The notes: generated by a model not told the origin, from the sequence alone. Counted from the first letter of the stretch, positions 6,208 to 18,188 are shown. The stretch: DNA of 64,000 bases from Burkholderia sp. L27(2015) (GCF_009765705.1 NZ_LMUX01000017.1:124001-188000); one strand, 5' to 3'. Numbers and translations are program-made.

Positions 6208-8598
6208 ATGACCCAAGCAGCACATGATGGCGCGTACGTCGTGCCATTCGAGCAACTACGGATGGGCGACGTCGAAATCGTCGGCGGCAAGAATTCATCG
6301 TTGGGCGAAATGATCAGCCAACTGGCTGGCGCTGGCGTGCGTGTACCGGGCGGCTGTGCCACGACCGCATTGGCGTTCCGCGACTTTCTCGCTGTCAGCG
6401 GGCTGGCCGATCGCATCGCCAAGCGCCTCGAAAATCTGAATATCGACGACGTCAAGTCGCTGGCCGAAGCCGGTCGCGAGATCCGCGAGTGGATCATCGC
6501 GGCACCGTTGCAGCCGCGTCTGGAACAGGAAATTCGCGAGCAGTTCGCGCGCCTGCAGGCCGGTTCGCCCAACGAACTGTCGTTTGCCGTGCGCTCGTCG
6601 GCGACCGCCGAAGACTTGCCCGACGCGTCGTTCGCCGGACAGCAGGAAAGCTACCTCAACGTGGTGGGCATCGACGACGTACTGGATCGCACCAAACACG
6701 TTTTCGCTTCACTGTATAACGACCGCGCGATCTCGTATCGCGTCCACAAAGGCTTCACGCACGCCGAAGTGGCGCTGTCGGTCGGTATCCAGCGCATGGT
6801 GCGCTCGGACACCGGTGCGGCTGGCGTGATGTTCACGCTGGATACCGAATCGGGTTTCCGCGATGCGGTGTTCATTACGTCGAGCTACGGCTTGGGCGAA
6901 ACAGTGGTGCAGGGCGCCGTCAATCCCGACGAATTCTACGTGTTCAAGCAGACGCTGGCGGCAGGCAAATACCCGATCATCCGTCGCTCGATCGGCTCCA
7001 AGCTGATCAAGATGGAATTCACCGCGGCTGGCGAAGAAGGCCGCGTCAAAACGGTCGACGTTACGCCCGAGTTGCGTAATCGCTATTCGATCTCTGACGC
7101 CGATGTGATTGAACTGGCGAAATACGCCGTCATCATCGAAAAGCATTACCAGCGCCCGATGGACATCGAGTGGGGTAAAGACGGCCAGGACGGCAAGCTT
7201 TACATCCTTCAAGCGCGTCCCGAGACGGTCAAGAGCCAGGCGAGCGACAAGGCCGAGCAGCGCTTCAAATTGAAGGGTTCGGCGCCAGTGCTGACCACCG
7301 GCCGCGCAATCGGCCAGAAAGTGGGCGCAGGGCGCGTGCGCGTGATTCACGATCCGAGCGAAATGGAACGGGTCCAACCCGGCGACGTGCTCGTGGCTGA
7401 TATGACCGATCCGAACTGGGAGCCGGTCATGAAGCGCGCTGCCGCTATCGTGACCAATCGTGGTGGCCGTACCTGTCACGCGGCGATTATCGCGCGTGAA
7501 CTGGGTGTGCCGGCCGTGGTCGGCTGTGGCGACGCGACCGACGTGCTCAAGGATGGCGCGCTCGTGACCGTGTCGTGCTCGGAAGGCGATGAAGGCAAGA
7601 TTTACGACGGTCTGATCGAAACCGAGGTGACCGAAGTGGAACGTGGCGAATTGCCGCCGATTCCCGTCAAGATCACGATGAACGTCGGCAATCCGCAACT
7701 GGCGTTCGACTTCAGCCAGTTGCCCAACGCCGGTGTGGGTCTGGCGCGCCTGGAATTCATCATCAATAACAACATCGGCGTGCATCCCCGGGCGATTCTC
7801 GAATATCCGAACATCGACCAGGATCTGAAAAAGGCGGTCGAGAGCGTCGCTCGGGGCCACGCGTCACCGCGCGCTTTTTATGTCGACAAGGTCGCTGAAG
7901 GCGTTGCGACGATTGCGGCTGCGTTCTATCCGAAGCCCGTGATCGTGCGCTTGTCCGACTTCAAGTCGAACGAATACAAGAAGCTGATCGGCGGTTCGCG
8001 TTACGAGCCGGACGAAGAAAATCCCATGCTCGGTTTTCGTGGCGCGTCGCGCTACATCTCTGACGACTTTGCACAAGCGTTCGAGATGGAATGCATTGCG
8101 CTCAAGCGCGTGCGTGAGGATATGGGTCTGACCAACGTCGAAATCATGGTGCCGTTCGTGCGTACGGTGAAGCAAGCGGAACGCGTGATCGGATTGCTGG
8201 CGAAATACGGCTTGAAACGCGGTGAGAACGGTTTGCGCCTGATCATGATGTGCGAGATTCCGTCGAATGCCATCCTGGCCGACGAATTCCTTGAGCATTT
8301 CGATGGCTTCTCGATCGGCTCCAACGACTTGACCCAGCTCACGCTGGGCCTGGATCGCGATTCAGGGATGGAGCTGCTGGCGGCCGATTTCGACGAGCGC
8401 GATCCTGCGCTTAAGTTCTTGTTGCGGCGCGCGATTCAAGCTTGCGTGAGCAAGGGCAAGTATGTCGGTATCTGCGGTCAAGGCCCGTCCGACCATCCGG
8501 ATTTTGCCGAATGGTTGACCCGCGAAGGTATCGAGTCGATTTCGCTCAATCCGGATACGGTAGTCTCAACCTGGCAAGCACTGGCGAAGCTGATCTAA
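6208..8598 (+). CDS. ppsA: Phosphoenolpyruvate synthase
   Basis: A 796-residue cytoplasmic enzyme converting pyruvate, ATP and water to PEP, AMP and phosphate for gluconeogenesis. In order: the N-terminal ATP-grasp domain ([32 protein letters not shown]), the swivelling phosphohistidine domain with [15 protein letters not shown] (His near residue 423, with the regulatory Thr two residues before it), and the C-terminal PEP/pyruvate barrel ending with the conserved CGQGPSDHP (Cys near 755). Length matches the family. I use ATG 6208 ([12 protein letters not shown]), since an upstream ATG at 6145 adds 21 unconserved residues. It is transcribed away from ppsR, which controls it. Confidence 0.97.
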   Translation: MTQAAHDGAYVVPFEQLRMGDVEIVGGKNSSLGEMISQLAGAGVRVPGGCATTALAFRDFLAVSGLADRIAKRLENLNIDDVKSLAEAGREIREWIIAAPLQPRLEQEIREQFARLQAGSPNELSFAVRSSATAEDLPDASFAGQQESYLNVVGIDDVLDRTKHVFASLYNDRAISYRVHKGFTHAEVALSVGIQRMVRSDTGAAGVMFTLDTESGFRDAVFITSSYGLGETVVQGAVNPDEFYVFKQTLAAGKYPIIRRSIGSKLIKMEFTAAGEEGRVKTVDVTPELRNRYSISDADVIELAKYAVIIEKHYQRPMDIEWGKDGQDGKLYILQARPETVKSQASDKAEQRFKLKGSAPVLTTGRAIGQKVGAGRVRVIHDPSEMERVQPGDVLVADMTDPNWEPVMKRAAAIVTNRGGRTCHAAIIARELGVPAVVGCGDATDVLKDGALVTVSCSEGDEGKIYDGLIETEVTEVERGELPPIPVKITMNVGNPQLAFDFSQLPNAGVGLARLEFIINNNIGVHPRAILEYPNIDQDLKKAVESVARGHASPRAFYVDKVAEGVATIAAAFYPKPVIVRLSDFKSNEYKKLIGGSRYEPDEENPMLGFRGASRYISDDFAQAFEMECIALKRVREDMGLTNVEIMVPFVRTVKQAERVIGLLAKYGLKRGENGLRLIMMCEIPSNAILADEFLEHFDGFSIGSNDLTQLTLGLDRDSGMELLAADFDERDPALKFLLRRAIQACVSKGKYVGICGQGPSDHPDFAEWLTREGIESISLNPDTVVSTWQALAKLI

Positions 8599-8686
8599 AC
8601 GCACTGTGTGTGTTCCGGCCTTGAACAAGGCGGGAACAGCGTTCTAGCTTAGTAAGTGGTGGACAAATAAGCGGTGGACAAATAAA

Positions 8687-8718
8687 AACCCCTGGTTTGC
8701 GAACCAGGGGTTTTTTTT
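8687..8718 (+). terminator. Rho-independent terminator after ppsA
   Basis: AACCCCTGGTT (8687-8697), loop, AACCAGGGGTT (8702-8712), followed by a run of T to 8718. A short direct repeat, GGTGGACAAATAA, occurs twice just upstream (about 8658-8684). Confidence 0.9.
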
Positions 8719-8839
8719 AAAAGTATTTTATAAGCCGTTTTTTGTACGCACTTCTGCATGGCATGCTTTCCTGACTCCGCGCACGCTCAGTCCTTCGCTT
8801 TGTTCCTCGCTTTGTTCCGCAGTGTAGAAGGGTGGCCTC

Positions 8840-9289
8840 TCACTTCGAACCCGAACGCATCAGCCGCGCTTTCTCGCGGTTCCAGTCGCGCTCTTTCTCG
8901 GTTTCCCGTTTGTCGTGTTGTTTCTTGCCCTTTGCCAGCCCAACCTCGCATTTGACCAAACCGCCTTTGTAATGGAAATTCAGCGGGACCAGCGTGAAGC
9001 CGCGCTGCTCGACTTTGCCGATCAGTTTCTTGATTTCGTCGGCGTGCAGCAGCAGTTTGCGCGTGCGCACCGGATCCGGCAGCACGTGGGTCGACGTGGA
9101 TAGCAGCGGGCTGATGTGAGCGCCGATCAAGAACAATTCGTTGTCGCGGATCACGACATAGCCTTCCTTGATTTGCGCGCGGCCAGCCCGGATCGCCTTG
9201 ACCTCCCAGCCCTGCAGCACCACGCCGGCTTCGTATCGATCCTCGATAAAATAATCGTAAAACGCTTTTCTGTTATCGCTGATGGTCAT
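8840..9289 (-). CDS. smpB: SsrA-binding protein SmpB
   Basis: A 149-residue small basic protein that binds tmRNA and delivers it to stalled ribosomes for trans-translation. The N-terminus [18 protein letters not shown] and the central [20 protein letters not shown] and [19 protein letters not shown] segments are conserved, and the C-terminus is a Lys/Arg-rich tail ([19 protein letters not shown]) that inserts in the ribosome. Full length. It is divergent from ratA across a 218-bp gap, the classical smpB-ratA-rnfH arrangement. Confidence 0.97.
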   Translation of the reverse strand: MTISDNRKAFYDYFIEDRYEAGVVLQGWEVKAIRAGRAQIKEGYVVIRDNELFLIGAHISPLLSTSTHVLPDPVRTRKLLLHADEIKKLIGKVEQRGFTLVPLNFHYKGGLVKCEVGLAKGKKQHDKRETEKERDWNREKARLMRSGSK

Positions 9290-9507
9290 GAATGGAAAGC
9301 TGCCTGCACATTAAAGATAAGCCGATAAACGTTCCGGCCGAATAAACCAGTAAAATACGATTTTAACAAAGCGAGCGGCCCCTAGCTGCCAGCATGTACG
9401 AATCGTGCCTTGGGTTTTTGCAAGACGCGCCGTACATCCGACTTTTGCGCCAGTCTTGAAGGCGCGATAGGTTCTCCGTTCGTTTTTCGCCAAGCAGCCT
9501 AATATCT

Positions 9508-9945
9508 ATGGCAGATGTGCAAAAAACGGTTTTAATTCGCCATTCGGCCGAGCAGATGTTCGACCTGGTAACCAATGTCGCGGACTACCCCAACTTTCTT
9601 CCCTGGTGCGGTGGCGTTGAAATCACGCGCGCGGACGAACAGGGCATGGACGCGAAAATCGATATCAACTTCAAGGGTATCAAGCAGCACTTTGCTACCC
9701 ATAATACGCATCAGCGGCCCGGTTCCATCAATATGGAGTTTGCCGATGGGCCGTTCAAGAAATTCACCGGCTATTGGCGTTTCGTGCCATTGCGCGAAGA
9801 TGCCTGCAAGATCGAATTCGCATTGCACTATGAATTCGCCAACTTCATTCTCGAGAAGATCATCGGCCCGGTGTTCAACCATATCGCCAACACGTTCGTC
9901 GAGTCGTTCGTCAAACGCGCCGAGGTGATCTATGGCTCAAAATGA
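9508..9945 (+). CDS. ratA: RatA/Coq10-family START-domain protein
   Basis: A 145-residue SRPBCC (START-like) protein. MADVQKTVLIRHSAEQMFDL, NVADYPNFLPWCGG and the C-terminal amphipathic helix (FNHIANTFVESFVKRAEVIYG) are diagnostic of the Coq10/RatA family. Proposed roles are ubiquinone binding and, in E. coli, interference with 70S ribosome assembly; the name RatA reflects the latter and its toxin status is debated. Its stop overlaps the start of rnfH by 14 nt, so they are co-translated. Confidence 0.93.
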   Translation: MADVQKTVLIRHSAEQMFDLVTNVADYPNFLPWCGGVEITRADEQGMDAKIDINFKGIKQHFATHNTHQRPGSINMEFADGPFKKFTGYWRFVPLREDACKIEFALHYEFANFILEKIIGPVFNHIANTFVESFVKRAEVIYGSK

Positions 9946-10306
9946 CGCGGGCGCGAGCGACGCGTCGTCTCCGACTGCGAGTAGCCTGACGGTGACCGTA
10001 TGTTACGCCTTGCCGGACGTCCAGACTTCGATCGAATGTCGTTTACCCGTCGGTTCGACCGCAATCCAGGCGATTCGTGCCAGCGCAATTCTGGAACGCT
10101 ATCCGGAGCTGGATCCGCTAGCCTGCAAAATCGGCATTTTCGGCAAGGTCCAGTCGCCCGACACGGTGCTGACTCAGGGCGACCGGGTCGAACTGTACCG
10201 GCCGTTGACAGTGGACCCCAAGGTTGCACGTCAGCGCCGGGTAGAAAAAATCCGCGCGGCCGGCTCGACGGAAGGGCGGAAGTGGCAGTCCAAGGAAACG
10301 CGCTAA
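9932..10306 (+). CDS. rnfH: RnfH/RatB ubiquitin-like protein
   Basis: A 124-residue beta-grasp protein of the UPF0125 (RnfH) family. The core runs VTVCYALPDVQTSIECRLPV, then AIQAIRASAILERYPELD, KIGIFGKVQSPDTVLTQGDR and VELYRPLTVDPKVARQRRVE, all conserved. A hydrophilic N-terminal extension of about 20 residues and a basic tail flank it. Found next to ratA; once proposed as its antitoxin (RatB) but also named for Rnf complexes, and the function is not settled. It overlaps ratA by 14 nt. Confidence 0.9.
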   Translation: MAQNDAGASDASSPTASSLTVTVCYALPDVQTSIECRLPVGSTAIQAIRASAILERYPELDPLACKIGIFGKVQSPDTVLTQGDRVELYRPLTVDPKVARQRRVEKIRAAGSTEGRKWQSKETR

Positions 10307-10373
10307 GCACCCCCACTCATCGACGCGACTCATCGACCAGACTGAACCACTCGACTCATCGACCCGATCCGTC

Positions 10374-11348
10374 TCAGTGCAACGGCGGTTCACCCGCTAC
10401 CGCATCCTTGCTCGCGGATCGATCGGACGCATGCAACTGGACCGACCACGTCACGCCCAACATCAATAGCGCAATTGCCGCAACCTCAAGCGAACGGGGC
10501 AGCCGATCGTCGTAGATAAACCCGTATAGCAGTGCGAACAAGGTTTCGAAGACGATCATCTGCCCCGACAGCGTCAGCGGCAACCGCTTGCTTGCGGCGT
10601 TCCATAGACCATTGCCCAACCACGAAGCACCCACCGCCAGCACCAGATTGACCACCCAGAACATATGCCAGCGCGGCAAGGCCATGGCGCCCTGGTGTAG
10701 CGAGCCGGGCACGGTCAGCGCGGCGATGCCGAGCAATACACCGAGCAAACCAGTCATCACACCGCTGAGCACCGACCATTCGTTGCCGCTATAGCGCACA
10801 TGCTCTTTCAAATATCGCGCGTTGGCGACCGCAAACCATGTCCAGCTCGCCAGCGCGCCGGTCACGCACAACAGGCCGATGATGCGCTCACTCAAGCTGT
10901 TCATGCCGCCCGTTATCGGCGCGTTGAACACATCCACATTGATGCAGACAATGCCGGCGAGCACCAGCGCCAGCGGCCATACCAGCTTGCGCATCGATAC
11001 CGCGCCGTGATCGCGATGGCCGACCAGGGTAACGGTCACGGGCAACACGCCCACGATCAGCGACGAAGGCGCGATCCCGACTCGCTGGATCGCAGCCGAT
11101 AGCAACACGTAATAGACAATATTGCCGGTCAGAGCGAGGCCGATCAACGCTATGCAGTCGCGCCGGGTGATCTTGCCCAGCAAGGCGCGCGCGATCGGCA
11201 AACCCGCCAGCAGCGAAACCAATCCATACGTGACATAGCGGCCCGCGGAGAGCGCCAGTGGCGAAAAGTCAGGCAGCAGGCGAGGCGCGATAAAAACGGA
11301 GCCCCAGAAAGCCCCCGCCATCACGCCATACGCTACACCTCGCCGCAT
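10374..11348 (-). CDS. EamA/DMT-superfamily transporter
   Basis: A 324-residue inner-membrane protein with about ten hydrophobic helices in two EamA repeats (GVMAGAFWGSVFIAPRLL in the first, then GASWLGNGLWNAASKRLPL and GQMIVFETLFALLYGF in the second). Members export metabolites or amino acids by antiport; the substrate is unknown. The ATG at 11346-11348 is preceded by a GAGGGG Shine-Dalgarno; longer starts add 47 non-conserved residues. It is convergent with rnfH. Confidence 0.85.
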   Translation of the reverse strand: MRRGVAYGVMAGAFWGSVFIAPRLLPDFSPLALSAGRYVTYGLVSLLAGLPIARALLGKITRRDCIALIGLALTGNIVYYVLLSAAIQRVGIAPSSLIVGVLPVTVTLVGHRDHGAVSMRKLVWPLALVLAGIVCINVDVFNAPITGGMNSLSERIIGLLCVTGALASWTWFAVANARYLKEHVRYSGNEWSVLSGVMTGLLGVLLGIAALTVPGSLHQGAMALPRWHMFWVVNLVLAVGASWLGNGLWNAASKRLPLTLSGQMIVFETLFALLYGFIYDDRLPRSLEVAAIALLMLGVTWSVQLHASDRSASKDAVAGEPPLH

Positions 11349-11547
11349 CCCCTCGTCTCCACGTTGTTTCCAATTTAATCCGCTTGATCCCGGATGATTG
11401 TGGCTTGCAAAACAGCCCGCGAGCATAGCATGGGCAGGCTGCGCGCGGCATCCCATATTCAGCGCGGGTGGCTGCGCGAGCCTGTTCATGGCCTTCCGGG
11501 CGCGTGGCTTGTCCGATCGGGTGCTGAAACATTTCGGAACTTTCGCG

Positions 11548-13040
<1,493 letters not shown>

Positions 13041-13368
13041 GTGAATAAGTGAGGAAACCAGGCGTCATGCGAGCCTTTTGCCATCACGTAGGTTCTTTAC
13101 CCCGGAAAGCCCTGTGAGATGGGCGCTGCACTCCGGCTTGCGCGCGGCGATCGAGCGCGAGCCGAAGTGTGGCAGGTTTCGGGGGCGCCGCGCTGCGGCA
13201 ATCCCGGTCCATGACTGTCTTCGTCCTAAACATGCGGCGGCGAATTCCAGCTCGCACATCTGCCCGACCGTTTGCCGCTTTACTTGCGCTTCATTGCTTA
13301 CACCGCATTGTGGCGTTAGCGCCTTACCGCATTTACCGTTTGCCAACCCTCTCTAGCAGCCCTTCCTC
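13041..13368. other. guaB-guaA intergenic region
   Basis: 328 bp without a convincing gene. Open frames on both strands lack recognisable motifs, and no terminator hairpin with a T run is visible. It could hold a guaA promoter or a decayed small gene. Confidence 0.4.
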
Positions 13369-14952
13369 ATGCACGACAAAATTCTGATTCTCGATTTCGG
13401 CTCCCAGGTCACTCAACTGATTGCCCGCCGGGTACGCGAAGCCCATGTGTATTCGGAAATTCATCCGTACGACGTCGATGCCGAGTTTATCCGCGCCTTC
13501 GCGCCCAAAGGGGTGATCCTGTCGGGCGGCCCGAGTTCGGTGACCGAAGCCGGTTCGCCGCGCGTGGCGCAAGCGGTGTTCGAGCTGGGCGTGCCCGTGT
13601 TGGGCATTTGTTACGGCATGCAATTGATGGCCGTGCAATTGGACGGCAAGGTTGAGCCAGGCCTGGTGCGGGAGTTTGGCTACGCGGAAGTGCGCGCCCA
13701 CGGTCACACGAAACTATTCGAAGGCATCGAGGATTTCCAGACAGCCGAAGGGCACGGCATGCTCAAAGTCTGGATGAGCCATGGCGACAAGGTCACGGCC
13801 ATGCCGGAAGGCTTCAAATTGATGACCTCGACTCCGGCTTGCCCGGTGGCGGGCATGGCCGATGAGGCGCGCCGGTTTTATGGCGTGCAGTTCCACCCTG
13901 AAGTGACGCACACGCTCAAGGGCACTGCGCTTCTGAATCGCTTCGTGCTCGACATTTGCGGCGCACGCGCCGACTGGAAGATGGGCGATTACATCAACGA
14001 AGCGGTCGCAAAAATTCGTGAGCAGGTCGGCCATGAGCACGTGATTCTCGGTCTGTCGGGCGGCGTCGACTCGTCGGTTGCCGCGGCCTTGCTGCACCGC
14101 GCGATCGGCGATCAACTGACCTGTGTGTTCGTCGATCACGGCTTGTTGCGGCTGAACGAAGCGACCCAGGTAATGGAAACGTTCGCCGAGCACCTGGGCG
14201 TGAAAGTGATCCACGTCGATGCGACGGCGGCGTTCATGTCGGAGCTTGCGGGTGTGACTGACCCGGAACAGAAGCGCAAGATTATCGGCCGCGAATTCGT
14301 CGAAGTGTTCAAGGCGGAAGCGGGCAAGCTGACCGATGCCGAATGGCTCGCGCAAGGCACGATCTATCCCGACGTCATCGAGTCGGCGGGCAAGGGCAAG
14401 AAGGGCACGGCAACCATCAAGAGCCATCACAATGTCGGTGGCTTGCCCGAAGATCTGAAACTCAAATTGCTTGAACCGTTGCGCGAACTGTTCAAGGATG
14501 AAGTACGCGAGTTGGGCGTGGCGTTAGGTCTGCCGCCGGCGATGGTCTACCGCCACCCGTTCCCAGGGCCGGGCCTCGGGGTGCGCATCCTGGGCGAAGT
14601 GAAGCACGAGTTTGCCGAACTGCTGCGTCGCGCCGATGCTATTTTTATCGAAACGCTGCGCGATTTCGTCGATCCGCAGACCGGCAAGTCTTGGTACGAC
14701 CTGACCAGTCAAGCGTTTGCCGTGTTCCTGCCGGTCAAGAGCGTGGGGGTGATGGGTGATGGCCGCACGTACGAGTATGTGGTGGCGTTGCGGGCGGTGC
14801 AGACTCAGGATTTCATGACCGCCCACTGGGCGCATCTGCCGCACGAGTTGTTGGGGCATGTGTCGAACCGCATCATCAATGAAGTGCGCGGGATTAACCG
14901 GGTGGTTTATGACATTTCGGGGAAACCGCCGGCGACGATTGAGTGGGAATAA
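13369..14952 (+). CDS. guaA: GMP synthase (glutamine-hydrolysing)
   Basis: 527 residues; aminates XMP to GMP using glutamine and ATP. The N-terminal class I amidotransferase domain has GICYGMQLM (nucleophile Cys near 81) and the FHPEVTHT His/Glu. The ATP-pyrophosphatase domain carries the PP-loop [11 protein letters not shown] (about 227-237). The C-terminal dimerisation domain ends [16 protein letters not shown]. Full length, normal for the family. Immediately downstream is the hipBA insert. Confidence 0.98.
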   Translation: MHDKILILDFGSQVTQLIARRVREAHVYSEIHPYDVDAEFIRAFAPKGVILSGGPSSVTEAGSPRVAQAVFELGVPVLGICYGMQLMAVQLDGKVEPGLVREFGYAEVRAHGHTKLFEGIEDFQTAEGHGMLKVWMSHGDKVTAMPEGFKLMTSTPACPVAGMADEARRFYGVQFHPEVTHTLKGTALLNRFVLDICGARADWKMGDYINEAVAKIREQVGHEHVILGLSGGVDSSVAAALLHRAIGDQLTCVFVDHGLLRLNEATQVMETFAEHLGVKVIHVDATAAFMSELAGVTDPEQKRKIIGREFVEVFKAEAGKLTDAEWLAQGTIYPDVIESAGKGKKGTATIKSHHNVGGLPEDLKLKLLEPLRELFKDEVRELGVALGLPPAMVYRHPFPGPGLGVRILGEVKHEFAELLRRADAIFIETLRDFVDPQTGKSWYDLTSQAFAVFLPVKSVGVMGDGRTYEYVVALRAVQTQDFMTAHWAHLPHELLGHVSNRIINEVRGINRVVYDISGKPPATIEWE

Positions 14953-14954
14953 AA

Positions 14955-15003
14955 GCATAATATTCTTTCCATTTTGGCTAATTAGAGTAGTAATATTGCT
15001 CTT
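14955..15003 (+). promoter_or_regulatory. Putative hipBA promoter/operator
   Basis: An AT-rich 50-bp gap in GC-rich DNA. TAATATT occurs twice (about 14958-14964 and 14991-14997); with flanks, AGCATAATATT and AATATTGCT form an imperfect inverted repeat. The second copy would serve as a -10 (TAATAT, 14991-14996) about 8 bp before the antitoxin ATG, implying little or no leader. HipB-type antitoxins usually bind such repeats to repress their own operon. Confidence 0.4.
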
Positions 15004-15480
15004 ATGGCCAAAAAAACCGCTCCCTTGCTACCCGGTACCGAGCTGCGTTTGCAGCAGCTCGGGGAGCGTTTACGCTTGGGACGCCTGCGTCGGCGCCTGA
15101 CCGGCAAGCAGGTCGCGGAACGGGCGGGAATGACGCCAGTAACATTGCGGAGCTTGGAGAAGGGCAGTTCCGGAGTCACGATAGGCGCCTATTTGGCCGT
15201 CATGCAGGTATTGGGCGCGGACAAAGACCTAGATCTCCTCCTGAAGGACGACCTCCTCGGCCGAAACCTGCAGGATGCTGCGCTGCCAAGGCAGTCACGC
15301 GCTACAAAGCAAATTGCACCCCCGGCGCCAAAGCGTCGGGCCTCTACGTCTGCTCCCTCCGAAAAGACAGAGCCCTACGTCGCGAGCAATTGGACGGCAG
15401 ATGACACGTTCGTTAGTGCAGACAACCTAGTCTCTCTCATCAAGATGTCCACGTCGGACAAGAAGGGGCCGGCGAGATGA
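15004..15480 (+). CDS. HipB-like XRE antitoxin
   Basis: 158 residues. The helix-turn-helix lies at about 20-75 (LGRLRRRLTGKQVAERAGMT, then LRSLEKGSSGVTIGAY). A low-complexity linker with KQIAPPAPKRRASTSA follows and the C-terminal 35 residues end in a basic stretch. It overlaps the HipA-like gene by 4 nt (ATGA), the usual antitoxin-first arrangement. HipB family members bind HipA and the promoter. It is longer than E. coli HipB (88 residues) because of the tail. Confidence 0.8.
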   Translation: MAKKTAPLLPGTELRLQQLGERLRLGRLRRRLTGKQVAERAGMTPVTLRSLEKGSSGVTIGAYLAVMQVLGADKDLDLLLKDDLLGRNLQDAALPRQSRATKQIAPPAPKRRASTSAPSEKTEPYVASNWTADDTFVSADNLVSLIKMSTSDKKGPAR

Positions 15481-16757
15481 ACAACGGGTTTATTGCCGTC
15501 TATGGAGATTGGGGCGGCCTTGCCGAGCCTCTGAGGTTAGGTAGGCTTTACACGCACTCCGCTGCTGCCCAGGAAGTCTTCGAATACGAATTCGACGATG
15601 AAGCGCTGAATCTGCCAGATATGGCCGGTCTCAAGCTCGACCCGCGGCTCGGTTGGTTCACGGGCCGACAGTATCCGCCACAGGGACAGGAGACGTTTGG
15701 TGCATTCAGTGACGCCAGCCCGGATCGATGGGGGCGCTTGTTGATGCGCCGGCGGCTGGAGCGGGCGCAGCGCGCCGGCCGGGCCGACCCCAAGGCGCGG
15801 CTTTATGAATCAGACTACCTGATGGGTGTTCATGACGCATATCGCGTCGGTGCGCTGCGCTTTCGGCGTGACGACGAAGGACCGTTCCTGGACGACCAGC
15901 ACGACATTGCAGCGCCTCCGTTTGTGCAATTGCGCGCGCTAGAGGCCGCAAGCCTGGCCCTCGAGCGCGATGAAGACAATACGGCGCGCGAAGCCGACGA
16001 ATGGCTGCGCATGCTGATCGCACCCGGCGGTTCATTGGGGGGGGCACGTCCCAAGGCCAGCGTGGTCGATCCAACAGGACACCTTTGGATCGCAAAGTTT
16101 CCCAGTGCACGGGACGACTATGACGTCGGAGCCTGGGAAATGGTGCTGTACACCTTGGCCAAGGCCTGCGGGCTTGACGTGCCCGATGCGTTGGTCCGGC
16201 GGTTCGGCAGTGCTCACAGCACCTTCCTGGTTAAGCGGTTCGATCGTACGTTGCAGGGTCGGCGGCGGCACTTTGCTTCCGCGATGAACCTGACTGGCCA
16301 CCAGGATGGTGATGACGCCTCGACAGGCGCCAGTTACCTGGAAATCGCGCAGGTGTTGATGACCGACGGCGCGAGCACCGATGCCAATCTGCGAGAGCTG
16401 TGGTCGCGCATTGTCTTCAATCTGCTCGTGTCCAATACCGATGACCATCTGCGCAACCACGGTTTCTTGCTGGAACCGGGACGAGGGTGGGCACTTTCTC
16501 CCGTATTCGATATGAACCCGGTACCCCGCGCCCACGGGCTGAAGCTTAATATCAGCGAGTCGGACAACGCGATGGATCTGGAGTTGGCACAGTCCGTCGC
16601 GCCTTACTTCAGAGTATCCGTTGAGCAGGCCGAAGAAATTATTTCGAACCAGATTCATGTTGTTTCGCAGTGGCAGGCGATCGCCGATTCTCTTTCAATC
16701 TCTCACAGAGAACAACAACAGATGGGAGCTGCTTTTCGTCTTGCCGTGCATGCATAA
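15477..16757 (+). CDS. HipA-family Ser/Thr kinase toxin
   Basis: 426 residues. HipA proteins phosphorylate a target (glutamyl-tRNA synthetase in E. coli) and induce dormancy. The N-terminal HipA-coupling domain (about 1-105; TFGAFSDASPDRWGRLLMRR) precedes the kinase fold with GGARPKASVV, LWIAKFPS and LVKRFDRT. The catalytic segment NLLVSNTDDHLRNHGFL holds the conserved Asp and Asn, and LSPVFDMNP the metal-binding Asp. All expected residues appear present, so it is probably active. It sits between guaA and a broken hsdM, suggesting a small mobile or defence insert. Confidence 0.85.
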   Translation: MNNGFIAVYGDWGGLAEPLRLGRLYTHSAAAQEVFEYEFDDEALNLPDMAGLKLDPRLGWFTGRQYPPQGQETFGAFSDASPDRWGRLLMRRRLERAQRAGRADPKARLYESDYLMGVHDAYRVGALRFRRDDEGPFLDDQHDIAAPPFVQLRALEAASLALERDEDNTAREADEWLRMLIAPGGSLGGARPKASVVDPTGHLWIAKFPSARDDYDVGAWEMVLYTLAKACGLDVPDALVRRFGSAHSTFLVKRFDRTLQGRRRHFASAMNLTGHQDGDDASTGASYLEIAQVLMTDGASTDANLRELWSRIVFNLLVSNTDDHLRNHGFLLEPGRGWALSPVFDMNPVPRAHGLKLNISESDNAMDLELAQSVAPYFRVSVEQAEEIISNQIHVVSQWQAIADSLSISHREQQQMGAAFRLAVHA

Positions 16758-16775
16758 ATAACGATCAGATCAATA

Positions 16776-16985
16776 CTATTCAACACATTTATCCTGCGCG
16801 GCAAGATGGACGCCTCCGAGTTCAAGGAATATATCTTTGGGATGCTGTTTCTCAAGCGATGTTCCGATGTGTTCGAGCAACGTCGTGAGGAAGTTATCCG
16901 ACTTGAAATCGATGCTGCGAAAGCATCAGATCAATCATCGTCAAACGCTTTTGACCATGACGGCTTAGGGGGCCTGTTGACAACC
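16776..16985 (+). pseudogene. hsdM: N-terminal stump of type I restriction methylase HsdM
   Basis: The translation ILRGKMDASEFKEYIFGMLF, then LKRCSDVFEQRREEVIRLE, matches the conserved N-terminal helical domain of HsdM type I DNA N6-adenine methylases. After about 16960 the match ends; the frame continues to 17102 without family similarity. No SAM-binding or NPPY motif, HsdS or HsdR is present, so it is a dead fragment. The remaining sequence to the LysR stop at 17086 shows no recognisable gene. It is probably left from a deletion or insertion of a restriction system. Confidence 0.75.
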
Positions 16986-17085
16986 GAGTGGAATAAAGGG
17001 GACCTATTCTTCCATTTAATTGACTTGGTGCTGGTCTGGCGACAGGCCAAGCCGAATACTTATTGCATTATCGCGATGCCCGGCA

Positions 17086-18060
17086 CTACAACCCGGGCTT
17101 AGCATAGGTCTCCTGACAGACCTGCCGCAACGACGCCGCAAACAACTGATCTGCCGTACGATGCAGTCCTTGTGCACGCGTGAACATCGCGATCGGCGGC
17201 AACGTCCAGTCAAACGAATACGGCACGATCGCAACGCCCGCAATACGCACCAATTCCTCGGCAATATCCGCCGGCACGATCGATACCGCTCTCTCACTCG
17301 CAACGATCATTTCGCCTATCAGTTTGGACGAGTAGCTTTCCACGATAGGAGTCGGTGGAACAAGACCCGCACCGAGAAAAATATCGGCCACCTGCTCGCG
17401 CATAGGCGTATGCGGCGCACCCAATACCCAGTCCAGATCGACCAACTTACGCCAGTCCAAACGAATGCGTCCCAACTGGGCCGCCAATCGGCGGCTGGCA
17501 ATCAGCCGTGGCTGCTGGCGGTACAGCACCTCGAACCTGACCTGCGCCAAATCGACCGACGAAGAAGCGCGGCCGACAACCATGTCCAACGTGTGGTCAC
17601 GCAACTGGGACAGCAACTGGTCGCTCGTGCCCTCATGGATCGTCACGGTCACTCGCCGATCGGCTTCTGGAAGCGTGCGCTGAACCGCTGCCGACAATAT
17701 TTGGCCCGAGATGAAGGGGGTCACGCCGATGTGGAGGTGCGCGGCATGCCCGGAGGCGACCGTCTCCATATCCCGCACCAAGTGGCCGAGGTCGTGAATC
17801 ATGGCCTGCGCCCGGCTTAGTACCACCCGGCCCAAGGCCGTAGGGGCCATGCCGCGCACCGAACGATCGAACAATGGCGCACCGAACATGCTCTCCAGTT
17901 CAGCCAGCGCATTGGTGATGGCCGGTTGGCTGCTCGCCATATGCTCGGCCACGCGCGTCAGCGAGCCGTGCTGCTGGATTTGCAGCAACAGGATCAGGTG
18001 TCGCATTTTCAGACGCGCACTCAACATTCTGAGCACCTCGCCCGTATTAAATGCCTCCAT
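17086..18060 (-). CDS. LysR-family transcription regulator
   Basis: 324 residues. The N-terminal winged HTH (about 20-80: LLLQIQQHGSLTRVAEHMAS, QPAITNALAELESMFGAPLF, R..GM.PT..G) is typical of LysR regulators; the C-terminal periplasmic-binding-like domain (about 105-320) would bind an effector. It is divergent from maeB with 128 bp between starts, so control of the malic enzyme and autorepression are plausible (inference). The effector is unknown; a GbpR/PcaQ-like form is suggested by the HTH spacing but not proven. Confidence 0.85.
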   Translation of the reverse strand: MEAFNTGEVLRMLSARLKMRHLILLLQIQQHGSLTRVAEHMASSQPAITNALAELESMFGAPLFDRSVRGMAPTALGRVVLSRAQAMIHDLGHLVRDMETVASGHAAHLHIGVTPFISGQILSAAVQRTLPEADRRVTVTIHEGTSDQLLSQLRDHTLDMVVGRASSSVDLAQVRFEVLYRQQPRLIASRRLAAQLGRIRLDWRKLVDLDWVLGAPHTPMREQVADIFLGAGLVPPTPIVESYSSKLIGEMIVASERAVSIVPADIAEELVRIAGVAIVPYSFDWTLPPIAMFTRAQGLHRTADQLFAASLRQVCQETYAKPGL

Positions 18061-18188
18061 GGAAAATCGACTCCATCATGAAAAAGTGATGAGGGCATCA
18101 TAAATCAAAATAATTGCCTTATGTATCGTGCCTAGAATTGTCGCAAATCGGGACATAACGACGGCAGTACGACTAACAGGGGCAAAAC

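Noticed and set aside
6709-7860. Long minus-strand open frame inside ppsA
   Set aside because: It is antisense to conserved ppsA codons and consists of His/Arg/Asp-rich sequence typical of reversed GC-rich genes.
9508-10306. ratA-rnfH as a genuine toxin-antitoxin system
   Set aside because: The pair is core, universally placed beside smpB, and better explained by Coq10-like and ubiquitin-like housekeeping roles.
13078-13356. 92-codon frame between guaB and guaA
   Set aside because: No motif, no Shine-Dalgarno, overlaps an equally long minus-strand frame; treated as intergenic.
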